From JANYLN01 sp041687575 (lineage in GTDB: Bacteria; Planctomycetota; Phycisphaerae; UBA1845; JANYLN01), in assembly GCA_041687575.1 (NCBI GenBank), contig JAWLBS010000001.1, forward strand, positions 9,418 to 73,417: DNA of 64,000 nucleotides, written 5' to 3'. The position numbers and the translations under genes were made by a program. Position 1 is the first letter of the stretch. Each line of letters starts with the position of its first letter. The notes below the pieces were generated by a model. It ran no database searches. It saw only the letters and a program-made list of their open reading frames with translations, and was not told the DNA's origin. This document shows positions 44,096 through 52,627 of the stretch, piece by piece.

Positions 44096-44168
44096 CTATG
44101 GCAACAAGCGACGCAAGCATCTCTTCGTGCCACTGGGAAACGCACCAAGGTGGCGATTGGAATCGGGC

Positions 44169-45053
44169 ATGAGTTGGCTACTGTTTCTTGACGAAAGCGG
44201 ACATGACCATCTGAACGCACCGTATGAGGTTCACGGTGGCATTGCGATTCATGCATCGAAGCTTTGGGCCTTCATCCAGGCCGTGAAGACGCTGGAACAG
44301 TCGGTCTTCGGTGCGGATCTGCGTGAATACGATGTCGAAATCAAAGGAGCGAAGCTGCTTCGCCGTCGGTGTTTCGATTGGCAGGGCCAAGGCGTTGTAC
44401 TCGACAACGCCGCACGGAGGAAGCATGCGCTCAACTTCCTTAATTGTGGCAAGCAGGATCGACGGCCTCGGCGGGAAGAATTCACTGCTTACGGACAGGC
44501 ATGCATCGCCATGGCAGAGGGAGTGATCCAGCTCCTCAAGAGTCATGATGCAATGCTTTTCGCGGCTGTGGTTCCTCGTCATGTGAGGCCGTCAGCGACA
44601 CCGACAGACTACCTGCGCAAGGATCTGGTCTTCCTGCTGGAACGTTACTTCTACTTCCTCGAGCTCCGGCAGGAAAACGGGTTGCTTGTCATGGACGGGT
44701 CCGACAAGGCCGCGGATAGGCATGTCGTTCGCTGTATGGAGCGATACTTCACGCTAACGCAGGTTGGACGTCAGCGAACACAGTGGATCGTGCCGGTTCC
44801 ACTGTTTGTGGAATCTGATATGGCTTACGGCGTCCAAGCGGCCGATCTGTGCATCTACTGCCTTAACTGGGGTTGGCGTTCGCGCGAGATGACAGAGGCA
44901 ACCCGGGCGGAGATAGAGCCGTTCGTGTGGTTGCTTGGGAAATTCATGTGGCACGGGGATGGCGAACGAGGAGGCAAAGTGTTCAAGACGCACGGCGTGT
45001 TCTATCTGCCGAACCTGTACGAGGTGGGGCAGGCGCAAGAAAAAAGCAGGTAA
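44169..45053 (+). CDS. DUF3800 domain protein
   Basis: 294 residues from ATG 44169, chosen because DUF3800 proteins begin with the strand MSWLLFLDESG. The DESG motif at 8-11 and the late GVQAADLCIYC (QxADxxxY-like) near 226 are the family's conserved acidic sites, suggesting an RNase-H-like nuclease fold; activity is not shown. Base composition is visibly lower in GC than both gat neighbours and codons are more mixed. DUF3800 genes are scattered among bacteria and often sit near mobile or defence genes. It lies between gatA and gatB and was probably acquired by transfer. Confidence 0.8.
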   Translation: MSWLLFLDESGHDHLNAPYEVHGGIAIHASKLWAFIQAVKTLEQSVFGADLREYDVEIKGAKLLRRRCFDWQGQGVVLDNAARRKHALNFLNCGKQDRRPRREEFTAYGQACIAMAEGVIQLLKSHDAMLFAAVVPRHVRPSATPTDYLRKDLVFLLERYFYFLELRQENGLLVMDGSDKAADRHVVRCMERYFTLTQVGRQRTQWIVPVPLFVESDMAYGVQAADLCIYCLNWGWRSREMTEATRAEIEPFVWLLGKFMWHGDGERGGKVFKTHGVFYLPNLYEVGQAQEKSR

Positions 45054-45199
45054 TGCCCTCGGAGCCACCGTAGCAGCTCCTCGGCCGAACCTGCACTATA
45101 AGTATCGACGCGATGCGCACCTTTGTCAAGAAGGAACAGTGCGAGGAGCTCCGGGCCCGGGAAACTCTCGTAAGGGAAGCCCTTGAAGGATAAGAAGAT

Positions 45200-46690
45200 A
45201 TGACCACAACAACCGACCTCAAGACCCGGCCGATCATCGGCCTGGAAATCCACGTGCAGCTGGCGACGAAGACCAAGATGTTCTGCTCGTGCCCGATCGA
45301 GTTCGCCGGCGAGCCGAACAGCCGGGTCTGCCCCGTCTGCATGGGCATGCCCGGCGTGCTGCCGGTGATCAACAGGCAGGCCGTCGAATACTCGATCCGG
45401 CTGGGCATGGCGGTGGACTGCCAGATCTCGGAGTTCACCAAGTGGGACCGCAAGAGCTACTACTACCCGGACCTGCCCAAGAACTACCAGATCAGCCAGT
45501 ACGACCTGCCGCTGTGCCATGATGGCCACTTCGACATCCGGACCGACGCCGGCACCAAGCGGATCCGCATCCGCCGGGCCCACCTCGAGGAGGACGCCGG
45601 CAAGAACCTGCACGAGGGGCTCGACCACACGCGGGTGGATCTGAACCGCGCGGGCACGGCCCTGCTGGAGATCGTTACCGAGCCGGACATCGCCAACGCC
45701 GACGAGGCGTACACCTTCTGCACCGAGCTGCAGCGGCTGGTCCGCTGGCTGGGCATCAGCGAGGCCGACATGCAGAAGGGGCACATGCGGTTCGAGCCGA
45801 ACGTCAACGTCGCGATCACCGTTCCGGACGGCAGGGAATACCGCACGCCGATCATCGAGATCAAGAACCTCAACAGCTTCCGCTCCGTCCGCAACGCGAT
45901 CGCCTACGAGATCCAGCGGCAGGTCGGCGAGTGGGAGGCCGACCACGATTACACGATCGAGAAATTCGGCAAGGAGAACCGCGGCTGGGACGACGACCGC
46001 GGCGTCAGCGAGTTCCAGCGGGGCAAGGAAGAGGCCCACGACTATCGCTACTTCCCCGACCCGGACCTGGTGCCGATCGTCCCCGAGCAGGCCTGGCTCG
46101 ATGAGATCCGCAGCCAGATGCCCGAGCTGCCGATCGCCCGCCAGCGCCGGCTGATCGACACGCACGGGTTGACCGAGGCCGAGGCGGTGCAGATCGTCAC
46201 CGACCGGGCGACCGCCGACCTGTACGAGGCCGCCATCGCGGCTGGCGGGGACGCCAACGTGCTGGCGCGGGAATTCGTCTCGTTCTGGGCGATGCACGCC
46301 AACGCCCGCCAGTGCACGATCGCCGAGCTCGGCATCGACGCGGCGCGGATCGGCCAGCTCTCGCGGCTGGTGGCCGACAGCACGATCAACGCCACCGCGG
46401 CTGCGACGATCGCCGAAAAGATGCTCACCAGCCCCGACGGACCCGAGCAGATCGCCAAAGCGGAAAACCTCATCCAGACCTCCGACGCCGGCGCCCTGGA
46501 GACGCTGGTGGACGAGGCGTTGGCCGCCAACCCCAAGGCGGTCGAATCGGCTGCGCCGGGCCACAAGAAGCAGAAGGCCTCGTTCGGCTTCTTGACTGGC
46601 CAGGTGATGAAGGCCTCCGGCGGCCAGGCGAACCCGAAGGTGGTGCAGGAGATTTTGACGAGGAAGCTGGCGGAGATTTATCCGGAGTAG
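45200..46690 (+). CDS. gatB: Asp/Glu-tRNA amidotransferase subunit B
   Basis: 496 residues, AAGGATAAGAAG before the ATG. Kinase/amidase subunit that activates the tRNA-bound Glu or Asp. Landmarks: IIGLEIHVQLATKTKMFCSC, the zinc pair CSC...CPVC, MGMPGVLPVIN, RKSYYYPDLPKNYQISQYD, EDAGKN, LNRAGTALLEIVTEPD, MQKGHMRFEPNVNVAI, IKNLNSFRSV and HDYRYFPDPDLVP. The C-terminal tail domain (GFLTGQVMKASGGQANPKVVQEIL) is complete. Confidence 0.97.
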   Translation: MTTTTDLKTRPIIGLEIHVQLATKTKMFCSCPIEFAGEPNSRVCPVCMGMPGVLPVINRQAVEYSIRLGMAVDCQISEFTKWDRKSYYYPDLPKNYQISQYDLPLCHDGHFDIRTDAGTKRIRIRRAHLEEDAGKNLHEGLDHTRVDLNRAGTALLEIVTEPDIANADEAYTFCTELQRLVRWLGISEADMQKGHMRFEPNVNVAITVPDGREYRTPIIEIKNLNSFRSVRNAIAYEIQRQVGEWEADHDYTIEKFGKENRGWDDDRGVSEFQRGKEEAHDYRYFPDPDLVPIVPEQAWLDEIRSQMPELPIARQRRLIDTHGLTEAEAVQIVTDRATADLYEAAIAAGGDANVLAREFVSFWAMHANARQCTIAELGIDAARIGQLSRLVADSTINATAAATIAEKMLTSPDGPEQIAKAENLIQTSDAGALETLVDEALAANPKAVESAAPGHKKQKASFGFLTGQVMKASGGQANPKVVQEILTRKLAEIYPE

Positions 46691-47192
46691 TAGGGCGGGT
46701 TGTGCCCGCCAAAGTTGCCAGTTGCCAGTGAACGGCAGGGATCAGGGGTCAGGGGGCAGGGGATCGGGTGGCAAAGGTCAGTGGATCGGGTGCCGCGGTC
46801 CTGCACAAACGAGCCGCGACCGTGAGGGAGCGGTAGATCACGTAGGGCGGGTTGCCTGCGGTGAGCGAGCACAGCGAGTCGAACCGTGTCCGCCAAGTTC
46901 GGAGTCCCGGCTTCAGCCGGCGCTTGGAGTACCTGCTTCAGCAGGCGTTCGGAGTACCGCCTTCAGGCGGTCCGCCCGAGCAAGCGCAGCGACGCGAGTG
47001 GCCGAGCTGCGTAGTTCGGGGTGCCGAACGCCAAGCAGGGCCTTGCGTCGTGGCGGATTGCAGCATCGCGTGGCATCGTGGCATCCGGCAGCTTCAGGCG
47101 GACCTTGAATCAGGCCCCTGATGCCAGAGGCAGGTAGTCGCCGTACGGCTGTATCGGACGTCCACTGACAGCGCAGCATCCTGGGGAAGACT
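46691..47192. other. Repeat-rich intergenic region after gatB
   Basis: Holds a short (46691-46710) and a long (46842-46894) GGCGGGC-type repeat, a GAGCCGCGACCGTGAGGGAGC repeat (46811-46832), a GTTGCCAGT/GGGGTCAGGGGGCAGGGG stretch and the tandem hairpin array listed next. No gene seen. Confidence 0.6.
46898..46972 (+). repeat. Three tandem 25-bp repeats with compensatory hairpins
   Basis: Units at 46898-46922, 46923-46947 and 46948-46972, each TTCGGAGTA-like then a hairpin with TTCA loop. The stems differ: CCGGC-TTCA-GCCGG, CCTGC-TTCA-GCAGG and CCGCC-TTCA-GGCGG. Both arms change together, so the stem-loop is preserved while its sequence is not. Confidence 0.9.
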
Positions 47193-48872
47193 ATGAGCGA
47201 GTCGTTGACGGATGGGTCGACTGAGGTGCAGGCGCGGCCGCGCAAGCGCCGCTGGCGGCGGAAAATTCTCCTGACGCTCGGGCTGCTGAAGGTTTTCGTC
47301 GTTCTCTGGATCTTCTGGCCGCTGTCATGGCCTGCCCTGAGGATCTCCCCGCAGACGACGGTAGTGACGGGACCGCTGAATCCCGACGGTACGGTCAACT
47401 ACGTGGCAGCGCTCAATGCCGGACATTCCGCCGGTGTCACGGCTGGCAACAACGCGGCCACCCCCCTCTTGCGTGCATTGGGCCCTGAGGCGCTGCCGGA
47501 GGAGGTTCGCCGGACGACCCTTCAGATGCTCGGCATTGACGAATTGTCCGGGGAGGGGCAGTATTTCGTTTCTCTGGATGCGTTTCTGGCGGGCCAGGAC
47601 CTGCATATGCTGCAGACTGAGGCCGAGGAGCAGGGGTGGGCATCGACCGCCATATACGCGTCTGATCGAATATTCACCGAAGCGAAAACCGGATACAGTC
47701 CGGAGATCCGTGTGCTGATCAGCCGCTGGTTGGAGGGCAATTCCACCTCACTGGAACAGGTGTCCCACGCGACCCGGCGGCCCCGTTTTTACCTGCCGTT
47801 GGTCAGTACATCAAGCCCTCCCCGTGTCATCGATGTCCTGGTTACCGGTCTTCCCGCCTTGAGAGATGTCTCCAAAGCAGTGTTTCTCCGCGGAGTCCTG
47901 CGGGTGGAGGAGGGGCAACTGGAAGAGGCTTGGGTCGATGCTGTAACGTTACATCGACTTGCTGCCCTCCCCGCACAGCAGGACATGCTCGTTGCGCGCT
48001 TGGTCGGCATTGCAATCGATAGACTGGGCAGCGAACTGGGGCGGCGCATCGCAAACAGTCCCCGTATGTCGGCCCCTCAGGCCCGACGCATCCTGGCGCA
48101 ACTTCAAGTCACTCCTGAACCTCCGATCTTTCGTGATGCGGTTGACCGGGGAGAGCGGTATATGGCGTTGGATACAGTCATGACGTCAATGCGAACAGGC
48201 CCTGCGGGTCCGGGAGGCCCTCCGCTGCTTCTTCGGATTCCCGGGCTCGCATTGGATGTCAACGGGGTGCTGCGACGCGTCAATCTGTGGTACGACCGCA
48301 ATGCCAAGGCGTTTGAAGCCAGTAACCACATGGAGAGACAGCGATTGCTGGAGGATTCAGAGGCCGAACTGGACAAGTCTTCCAGCGATGGGTATTCCCG
48401 CATCGAATCGGTCCGCGGGTGGGCAGGGATCTTTGCAACACCGCCGTGGGCGCGCCGGCAGGAGCTGAGTACCCTTGGTGCTGATCTTGTCCTTTCCTTG
48501 GTAGCTCCCCGGCTCGCGAAAGGGGAAGACCTGTGGACGCAGGCGGTGATGGAGCGCCGTCTGGCGGTCCTCGCCTTGGCCCTGGCGGCATATCACTGCG
48601 AAAAGGGCGCCTATCCGCAATCCCTCGACGCCCTCGCACCGGACTACCTCGACGACGTGCCGCTCGACGAATTCACCGGCCAGCCTCTTCGCTACGTCTC
48701 GAACGAGCATGGCTATCTCCTCTACAGCCTCGGCCCGAACGGCAAGGACGACGGCGGCACGCCGGATGGCGACGAAATCCGCGGTGACGCAGACGACATC
48801 GTCGTCCGCGCCGGGACCGCACCCGGCTGCTCGCCCGCCGAGCCCGCCCCGAAATCGCCGGCCGGGCCCTGA
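47193..48872 (+). CDS. Unknown membrane-anchored protein with pseudopilin-like C-terminal segment
   Basis: 559 residues. A basic N-terminus (RPRKRRWRRK) and one membrane segment (ILLTLGLLKVFVVLWIFWPLSW) anchor a large extracytoplasmic, mostly helical region. Near the end, LALALAAYHCEKGAYPQSLDALAPDYLDDVPLDEFTGQPL followed by YSLGPNGKDDGG closely resembles the C-terminal half of GspG-type pseudopilins (landmarks AAYHCEKGAYP, LDDVPLDEFTG, LYSLGPNGKDD). Proteins of this layout are frequent in planctomycetes; I know of no tested function. GC is somewhat lower than in housekeeping neighbours. Confidence 0.7.
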   Translation: MSESLTDGSTEVQARPRKRRWRRKILLTLGLLKVFVVLWIFWPLSWPALRISPQTTVVTGPLNPDGTVNYVAALNAGHSAGVTAGNNAATPLLRALGPEALPEEVRRTTLQMLGIDELSGEGQYFVSLDAFLAGQDLHMLQTEAEEQGWASTAIYASDRIFTEAKTGYSPEIRVLISRWLEGNSTSLEQVSHATRRPRFYLPLVSTSSPPRVIDVLVTGLPALRDVSKAVFLRGVLRVEEGQLEEAWVDAVTLHRLAALPAQQDMLVARLVGIAIDRLGSELGRRIANSPRMSAPQARRILAQLQVTPEPPIFRDAVDRGERYMALDTVMTSMRTGPAGPGGPPLLLRIPGLALDVNGVLRRVNLWYDRNAKAFEASNHMERQRLLEDSEAELDKSSSDGYSRIESVRGWAGIFATPPWARRQELSTLGADLVLSLVAPRLAKGEDLWTQAVMERRLAVLALALAAYHCEKGAYPQSLDALAPDYLDDVPLDEFTGQPLRYVSNEHGYLLYSLGPNGKDDGGTPDGDEIRGDADDIVVRAGTAPGCSPAEPAPKSPAGP

Positions 48873-48947
48873 AACATTCCACGAGGAAACACGACTGCAT
48901 CCCTGCAACAATATGATGAAGACTTACTTTGTCAGGAGGTGCTTGCG

Positions 48948-49301
48948 ATGTCGGATATACCGCCGCCGGATCGGGACGCGCGGACGTGGGCGACCCTTGC
49001 CCACCTTGGAGGGTTCGGGTTTGTCGCCTTCGGGCTTGGCCAGATCATCATTCCGCTGATCATCTGGTTGCTGAAGCGAGACGACCACCCGTTCGTCGAC
49101 GACCAGGCAAGCGAGGCGCTGAACTTCCAGCTGTCGATCACGCTGTACATGGTGATCGCCGGTGCGTTTTTCTGCCTGGGACTCGGCCCTGTCGTCTGGA
49201 TCATCCTGGGCGTGATCGACGTGGTCCTGATCATCGTCGCCGCCACACAGGCCAATGCCGGCCGGCGGTATCGGTATCCGATGACGTTGCGGTTCATATA
49301 G
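48948..49301 (+). CDS. DUF4870 family small membrane protein
   Basis: 117 residues from ATG 48948, AGGAGGT 8 bp upstream. Family marks: RTWATLAHLGGF, PLIIWLLKRDDHPFVDDQASEALNFQLS and two further membrane segments (ITLYMVIAGAFFCLGLGPVVW, ILGVIDVVLIIVAATQANAG). Such proteins resemble Tic20-like/YtcA-like membrane proteins; function unknown. Confidence 0.88.
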   Translation: MSDIPPPDRDARTWATLAHLGGFGFVAFGLGQIIIPLIIWLLKRDDHPFVDDQASEALNFQLSITLYMVIAGAFFCLGLGPVVWIILGVIDVVLIIVAATQANAGRRYRYPMTLRFI

Positions 49302-49865
49302 GCGCTGGGTTCTGGGGGAGCCTCAACCTGCGGTTGGAGCCAGCGCAGGGCGTTCATCAGGGGTCTGACCCCGAGTCGCACGTTTCCCAGCGGAATCAAC
49401 GCCTGGATTTCGGGGCGGCCTGGACGGGGGTGCATGTCACCGGGGTCTGACCCCGTGGGCCTCGATGATACGGCCCTGACACAGGACTGTGGCACTCGTC
49501 GGGGTTCACCGCTCCCTCACGGTCGCGGCTCGTTGGTACAGGACCGAGGCACCCCTTGCAGCGTCTTCCCAAGGGGGGCAGACCCGGGTGAGTCCTTCAG
49601 GTGTCGGTGCCGCCAAGGGAATTGGGACCGTGGACTCGAATGTGGGCGTGTTGCCAGAGGTCAGACCCCCGGCAGGCGCCTTGCTCTGCTGTTGATCCCG
49701 GAATGCCTCCGGCGACTCGCATACGGCGTTTCCCATGTCGCAACGGGCGGCGAGGGGGGATACAATTCTGATGTCGGAGTTCTCCGTTTCGCCGTGCGAA
49801 ACCACAGGTACCGCGGGCGCGCGCCTGCCCGCGGTTTCAGCCGGCTTGTCAGCCGGGAGGACGAC
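49302..49865. repeat. Intergenic region with GGGGTCTGACCCC repeats
   Basis: Near-palindromes GGGGTCTGACCCC at 49360-49372 and 49442-49454, a half-copy GGTCAGACCCCC near 49658-49670 and GCTCCCTCACGGTCGCGGCTC at 49509-49531. TACAAT at 49761-49766 may be the -10 box of the next gene, without a clear -35. No gene seen. Confidence 0.65.
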
Positions 49866-50783
49866 ATGGAAACGACTTATTTCACCGAAACGGCGGAAGA
49901 AAAGTACGAGGTCGCAGTGGTCGAGGAACCTTACGTCGCCAAACCCGTTGCCAACTACCACTGCCGCACCGGGGAAAACCCCCTCTGGGACGAGGTCCGC
50001 CACGCGGTCCTCTGGACGGACATACCAGCCGGGCGGATCTTCGAATATGACGTCCTCACCGGCCAGCACCGCCAGATCTACAGCGGCGAGCCCGTCGGCG
50101 GGTTTACCCTGCAGGACGACGACTCGCTGCTGCTGCTGCAGAGCAACCGGATCAGCTGCATGCTGCCCAACGGGATGGTCCGGCCGGTCATCGAAGGCAT
50201 CGACGACGACATGGTGCGGTTCAACGATGTGATCGCCGACGCCCACGGCCGGGTCTTCGCCGGGACGATCGGCCGGGACGACCAGCGCGGCGGGCTTTAC
50301 CGCATCGGCGTGGAAGGCACGGTAACGCCCCTTTTCAAGGGGACCGGCTGCGCCAACGGGATGGGCTTTTCGCCGGACGGGCAGTCCTTCTACTGGACGG
50401 ACTCGACGGCGGGCAAGATCTTCCGTTTCCGGTACGAGCCGACGACCGGCGAGCTGCACGATCGCGAGGTCTTCGTCGCGGTGCCGAAAAAGCAGGGCAC
50501 GCCGGACGGTCTGACTGTCGACATCGAAGGCTGCGTCTGGTCCGCCCGATGGGGCGGGGCGGCGGTGTATCGTTACTCGCCGTCGGGCGAGCAGATCATG
50601 AAGATCGACCTGCCCGTCGAGAAGGTCTCGTCGGTCGCCTTCGGTGGGCCGTACCTCGATGACCTGTACGTGACCACGGCCGGCGGCCAGGACGGCGCCG
50701 ACACGGCCGACGGCACGCTCTACCGCATCAAGACCAGGGTGGCGGGCCGGCTGGAATTCCGGTCTCGGATCCTGACCGAGTAG
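49866..50783 (+). CDS. SMP-30/gluconolactonase/LRE-like beta-propeller protein
   Basis: 305 residues from ATG 49866, GGGAGG upstream; the frame is open from 49434 but the front part only translates repeats. Family landmarks: HCRTGENPLWDEVRHAVLWTDIPAGRIFEYD, VRFNDVIADAHGRVFAGTIG, NGMGFSPDGQSFYWTDSTAGKIFRFRYE, GTPDGLTVDIEGCVWSARWGGAAVYRYSPSG. The Glu of GENPLW, Asn of RFNDV and Asp of GTPDG match the divalent metal ligands of the fold. It would hydrolyse a sugar lactone. No signal peptide. Confidence 0.9.
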   Translation: METTYFTETAEEKYEVAVVEEPYVAKPVANYHCRTGENPLWDEVRHAVLWTDIPAGRIFEYDVLTGQHRQIYSGEPVGGFTLQDDDSLLLLQSNRISCMLPNGMVRPVIEGIDDDMVRFNDVIADAHGRVFAGTIGRDDQRGGLYRIGVEGTVTPLFKGTGCANGMGFSPDGQSFYWTDSTAGKIFRFRYEPTTGELHDREVFVAVPKKQGTPDGLTVDIEGCVWSARWGGAAVYRYSPSGEQIMKIDLPVEKVSSVAFGGPYLDDLYVTTAGGQDGADTADGTLYRIKTRVAGRLEFRSRILTE

Positions 50784-50838
50784 GGATCCTTCACTTCGTT
50801 CAGGATGACGGCGTGTGGCGGGCGCAGCCCGCCCTACA
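50783..50838. repeat. Pair of dispersed repeats before pntAA
   Basis: GGGATCCTTCACTTCGTTCAGGATGAC (to about 50810) directly followed by GTGTGGCGGGCGCAGCCCGCCCTACAC (50812-50838). The same two families are adjacent near 33461-33548. Confidence 0.75.
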
Positions 50839-50950
50839 CTTCGTTCAGGACGACACTGGGGGCTGTCTGTACACCCCCGACATTTCCGCTCGCCTGACCA
50901 ATCTCATGGGGCCTATACTCATAGGGATGCTCATTCACTGAGGAGGAACC

Positions 50951-52132
50951 ATGCGAATCGCGGTTGCGACCGAGACATGCGCCGGCGAGCGACGGGTGGC
51001 GGTCATTCCCGCGGCAGTGCCGCCCCTGATCAAAGAGGGTCTGGAGGTGCTCATCCAGGCCGGTGCGGGCCGGGAGGCCGGATTCCCGGACGCCGAATAT
51101 GAGCGGCAGGGCGTCAGGCTGGTCCAGGATCGCGACGCGCTGTTCGCCGAGGCCGACGCCGTGCTGCAGGTCCGCACAGCCGGGGCCAACCCCGTTGCCG
51201 GGCAGGCCGATATCGACCGCCTCCGCCAGGGGCAGGTGGTGATTGGTATGGCCGATCCGCTGACCAGCCTCGATGCGGTCCGGCAGGTGGCCGCACGCGG
51301 CGCGACGCTCTTTGCCCTGGAACTGCTGCCGCGGATCACGCGAGCCCAGGCGATGGACGTGCTCTCGTCGATGGCGAACATCGCCGGCTACAAGGCGGTG
51401 GTGCTGGCGGCCGACACCCTTCCCAAAATGCTGCCCATGATGATGACCGCGGCCGGGACGGTCCGTCCGGCCCGCGTGCTGGTTATCGGCGCGGGGGTGG
51501 CGGGGTTGCAGGCCATCGCCACGGCGCAGCGGCTCGGGGCGGTGGTGCAGGGCTACGACATCCGCCCGGCCGTCAAGGAGCAGGTTGAGAGCCTCGGGGC
51601 CCGGTTCGTGGAACTGGCCTTGCAGACCGGCAAGGCCGAGGCGGCCGGCGGCTATGCACGGGCGATGGACGAAGAGTTCTACCGCAAACAGCGCGAACTG
51701 CTCGGGCGGGTCGTGGCCGAGAGCGACGTGGTGGTCACCACCGCGGCCGTGCCGGGGGCGCCGGCGCCGAAGCTGGTGACAGCCGAGATGGTCGAGGGCA
51801 TGGCCCCCGGGTCGGTGATTGTGGACGTCGCCGCCGAGCGCGGAGGCAACTGCGAGCTGACCCAGCCGGGCGAGACGGTCGAGCGACACGGGGTGACGAT
51901 CATCGGGGCATCGAACCTGCCCGCGATGGTGCCGTACCACGCCAGCCAGATGTACGCCCGCAACATCACAACATTTTTGCTGAATCTGTACAAGGACGGG
52001 CAGCTGCGGGTGGATGCGGACGACGAGATCATCCGCGAGACGCTTGTCTGCCGCGGTGGCGAGGTGGTCAACCCGCGGGTGCGCGAGCGGCTGGAGCAGC
52101 CGGCGGAGCGGACGCCGGACTCCTCGGCGTGA
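50951..52132 (+). CDS. pntA: NAD(P) transhydrogenase subunit alpha part 1
   Basis: 393 residues, AGGAGG before the ATG; a TATACT box lies at 50914-50919. Soluble NAD(H)-binding domain I of the proton-pumping transhydrogenase, which passes hydride between NADH and NADP using the proton gradient. Marks: MRIAVATETCAGERRVAVIP, GREAGFPD, SSMANIAGYKAV, Rossmann VLVIGAGVAGLQAIATAQRLGA, YDIRPAVKEQVESLGA and VIVDVAAERGGNCELT, SNLPAMVPYHAS. The subunit is split in two, as in Rhodospirillum. Confidence 0.95.
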   Translation: MRIAVATETCAGERRVAVIPAAVPPLIKEGLEVLIQAGAGREAGFPDAEYERQGVRLVQDRDALFAEADAVLQVRTAGANPVAGQADIDRLRQGQVVIGMADPLTSLDAVRQVAARGATLFALELLPRITRAQAMDVLSSMANIAGYKAVVLAADTLPKMLPMMMTAAGTVRPARVLVIGAGVAGLQAIATAQRLGAVVQGYDIRPAVKEQVESLGARFVELALQTGKAEAAGGYARAMDEEFYRKQRELLGRVVAESDVVVTTAAVPGAPAPKLVTAEMVEGMAPGSVIVDVAAERGGNCELTQPGETVERHGVTIIGASNLPAMVPYHASQMYARNITTFLLNLYKDGQLRVDADDEIIRETLVCRGGEVVNPRVRERLEQPAERTPDSSA

Positions 52133-52164
52133 GGGAGGCCGCGCATCATCCGGTTGCGTGGACA

Positions 52165-52262
52165 GGGGGTCAGACCCCGGCGGATTGTGCAGGGCGGGGG
52201 CGGGCCTTGAGGAGTCTGGCGCCGGGTTGGCGTTGGGGCTTGGGCGTTGGGGTCAGACCCCC
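52165..52262. repeat. GGGGTCAGACCCC repeats inside the pnt operon
   Basis: Near-palindromes at about 52165-52178 and 52249-52262 in the 213-bp gap between pntAA and pntAB. They could form hairpins that change the relative amounts of the two mRNAs. Confidence 0.7.
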
Positions 52263-52345
52263 AGGAGGCCCGGCAGCGCCCCGTATCCGGCTTCATCAGG
52301 ACATTGTTCTGAAGGTAAAGGGTCGAGCCGTGGCAAGGTGAGGAT

Positions 52346-52627
52346 ATGGAACAGCTGATTCTGCTACTTACAATCTTCGTTCTGGCGATCTTTGTGGGCT
52401 TCGAGATCATCACCAAGGTGCCCCCGACGCTGCACACGCCGCTGATGTCCGGCTCGAACGCCATCAGCGGCATCACGGTCGTCGGGGCGATTCTCTCGGC
52501 CGGCACGCAGTACAGCTGGCTGACGACGACGCTGGGCTTTATCGCGATCGTGATGGCGACGGTCAACGTCGTGGGCGGGTACATGGTGACGCACCGGATG
52601 CTGTCGATGTTCCGGGGGAGGCGCTGA
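52346..52627 (+). CDS. pntAB: NAD(P) transhydrogenase subunit alpha part 2
   Basis: 93 residues, three membrane helices. Marks VGFEIITKVPPTLHTPLMSGSNAISGITVVGAIL and TLGFIAIVMATVNVVGGYMVTHRMLSMFR (as family landmarks VPPTLHTPLMSGSNAISG and NVVGGYMVTHRML). This is the first part of the membrane proton channel. Its stop overlaps the pntB start by one base (TGATG). Confidence 0.95.
   Translation: MEQLILLLTIFVLAIFVGFEIITKVPPTLHTPLMSGSNAISGITVVGAILSAGTQYSWLTTTLGFIAIVMATVNVVGGYMVTHRMLSMFRGRR

Noticed and set aside
46898..46972. Possible CRISPR array
   Set aside because: Units are 25 bp, head to tail with no spacers, and no cas gene is near.
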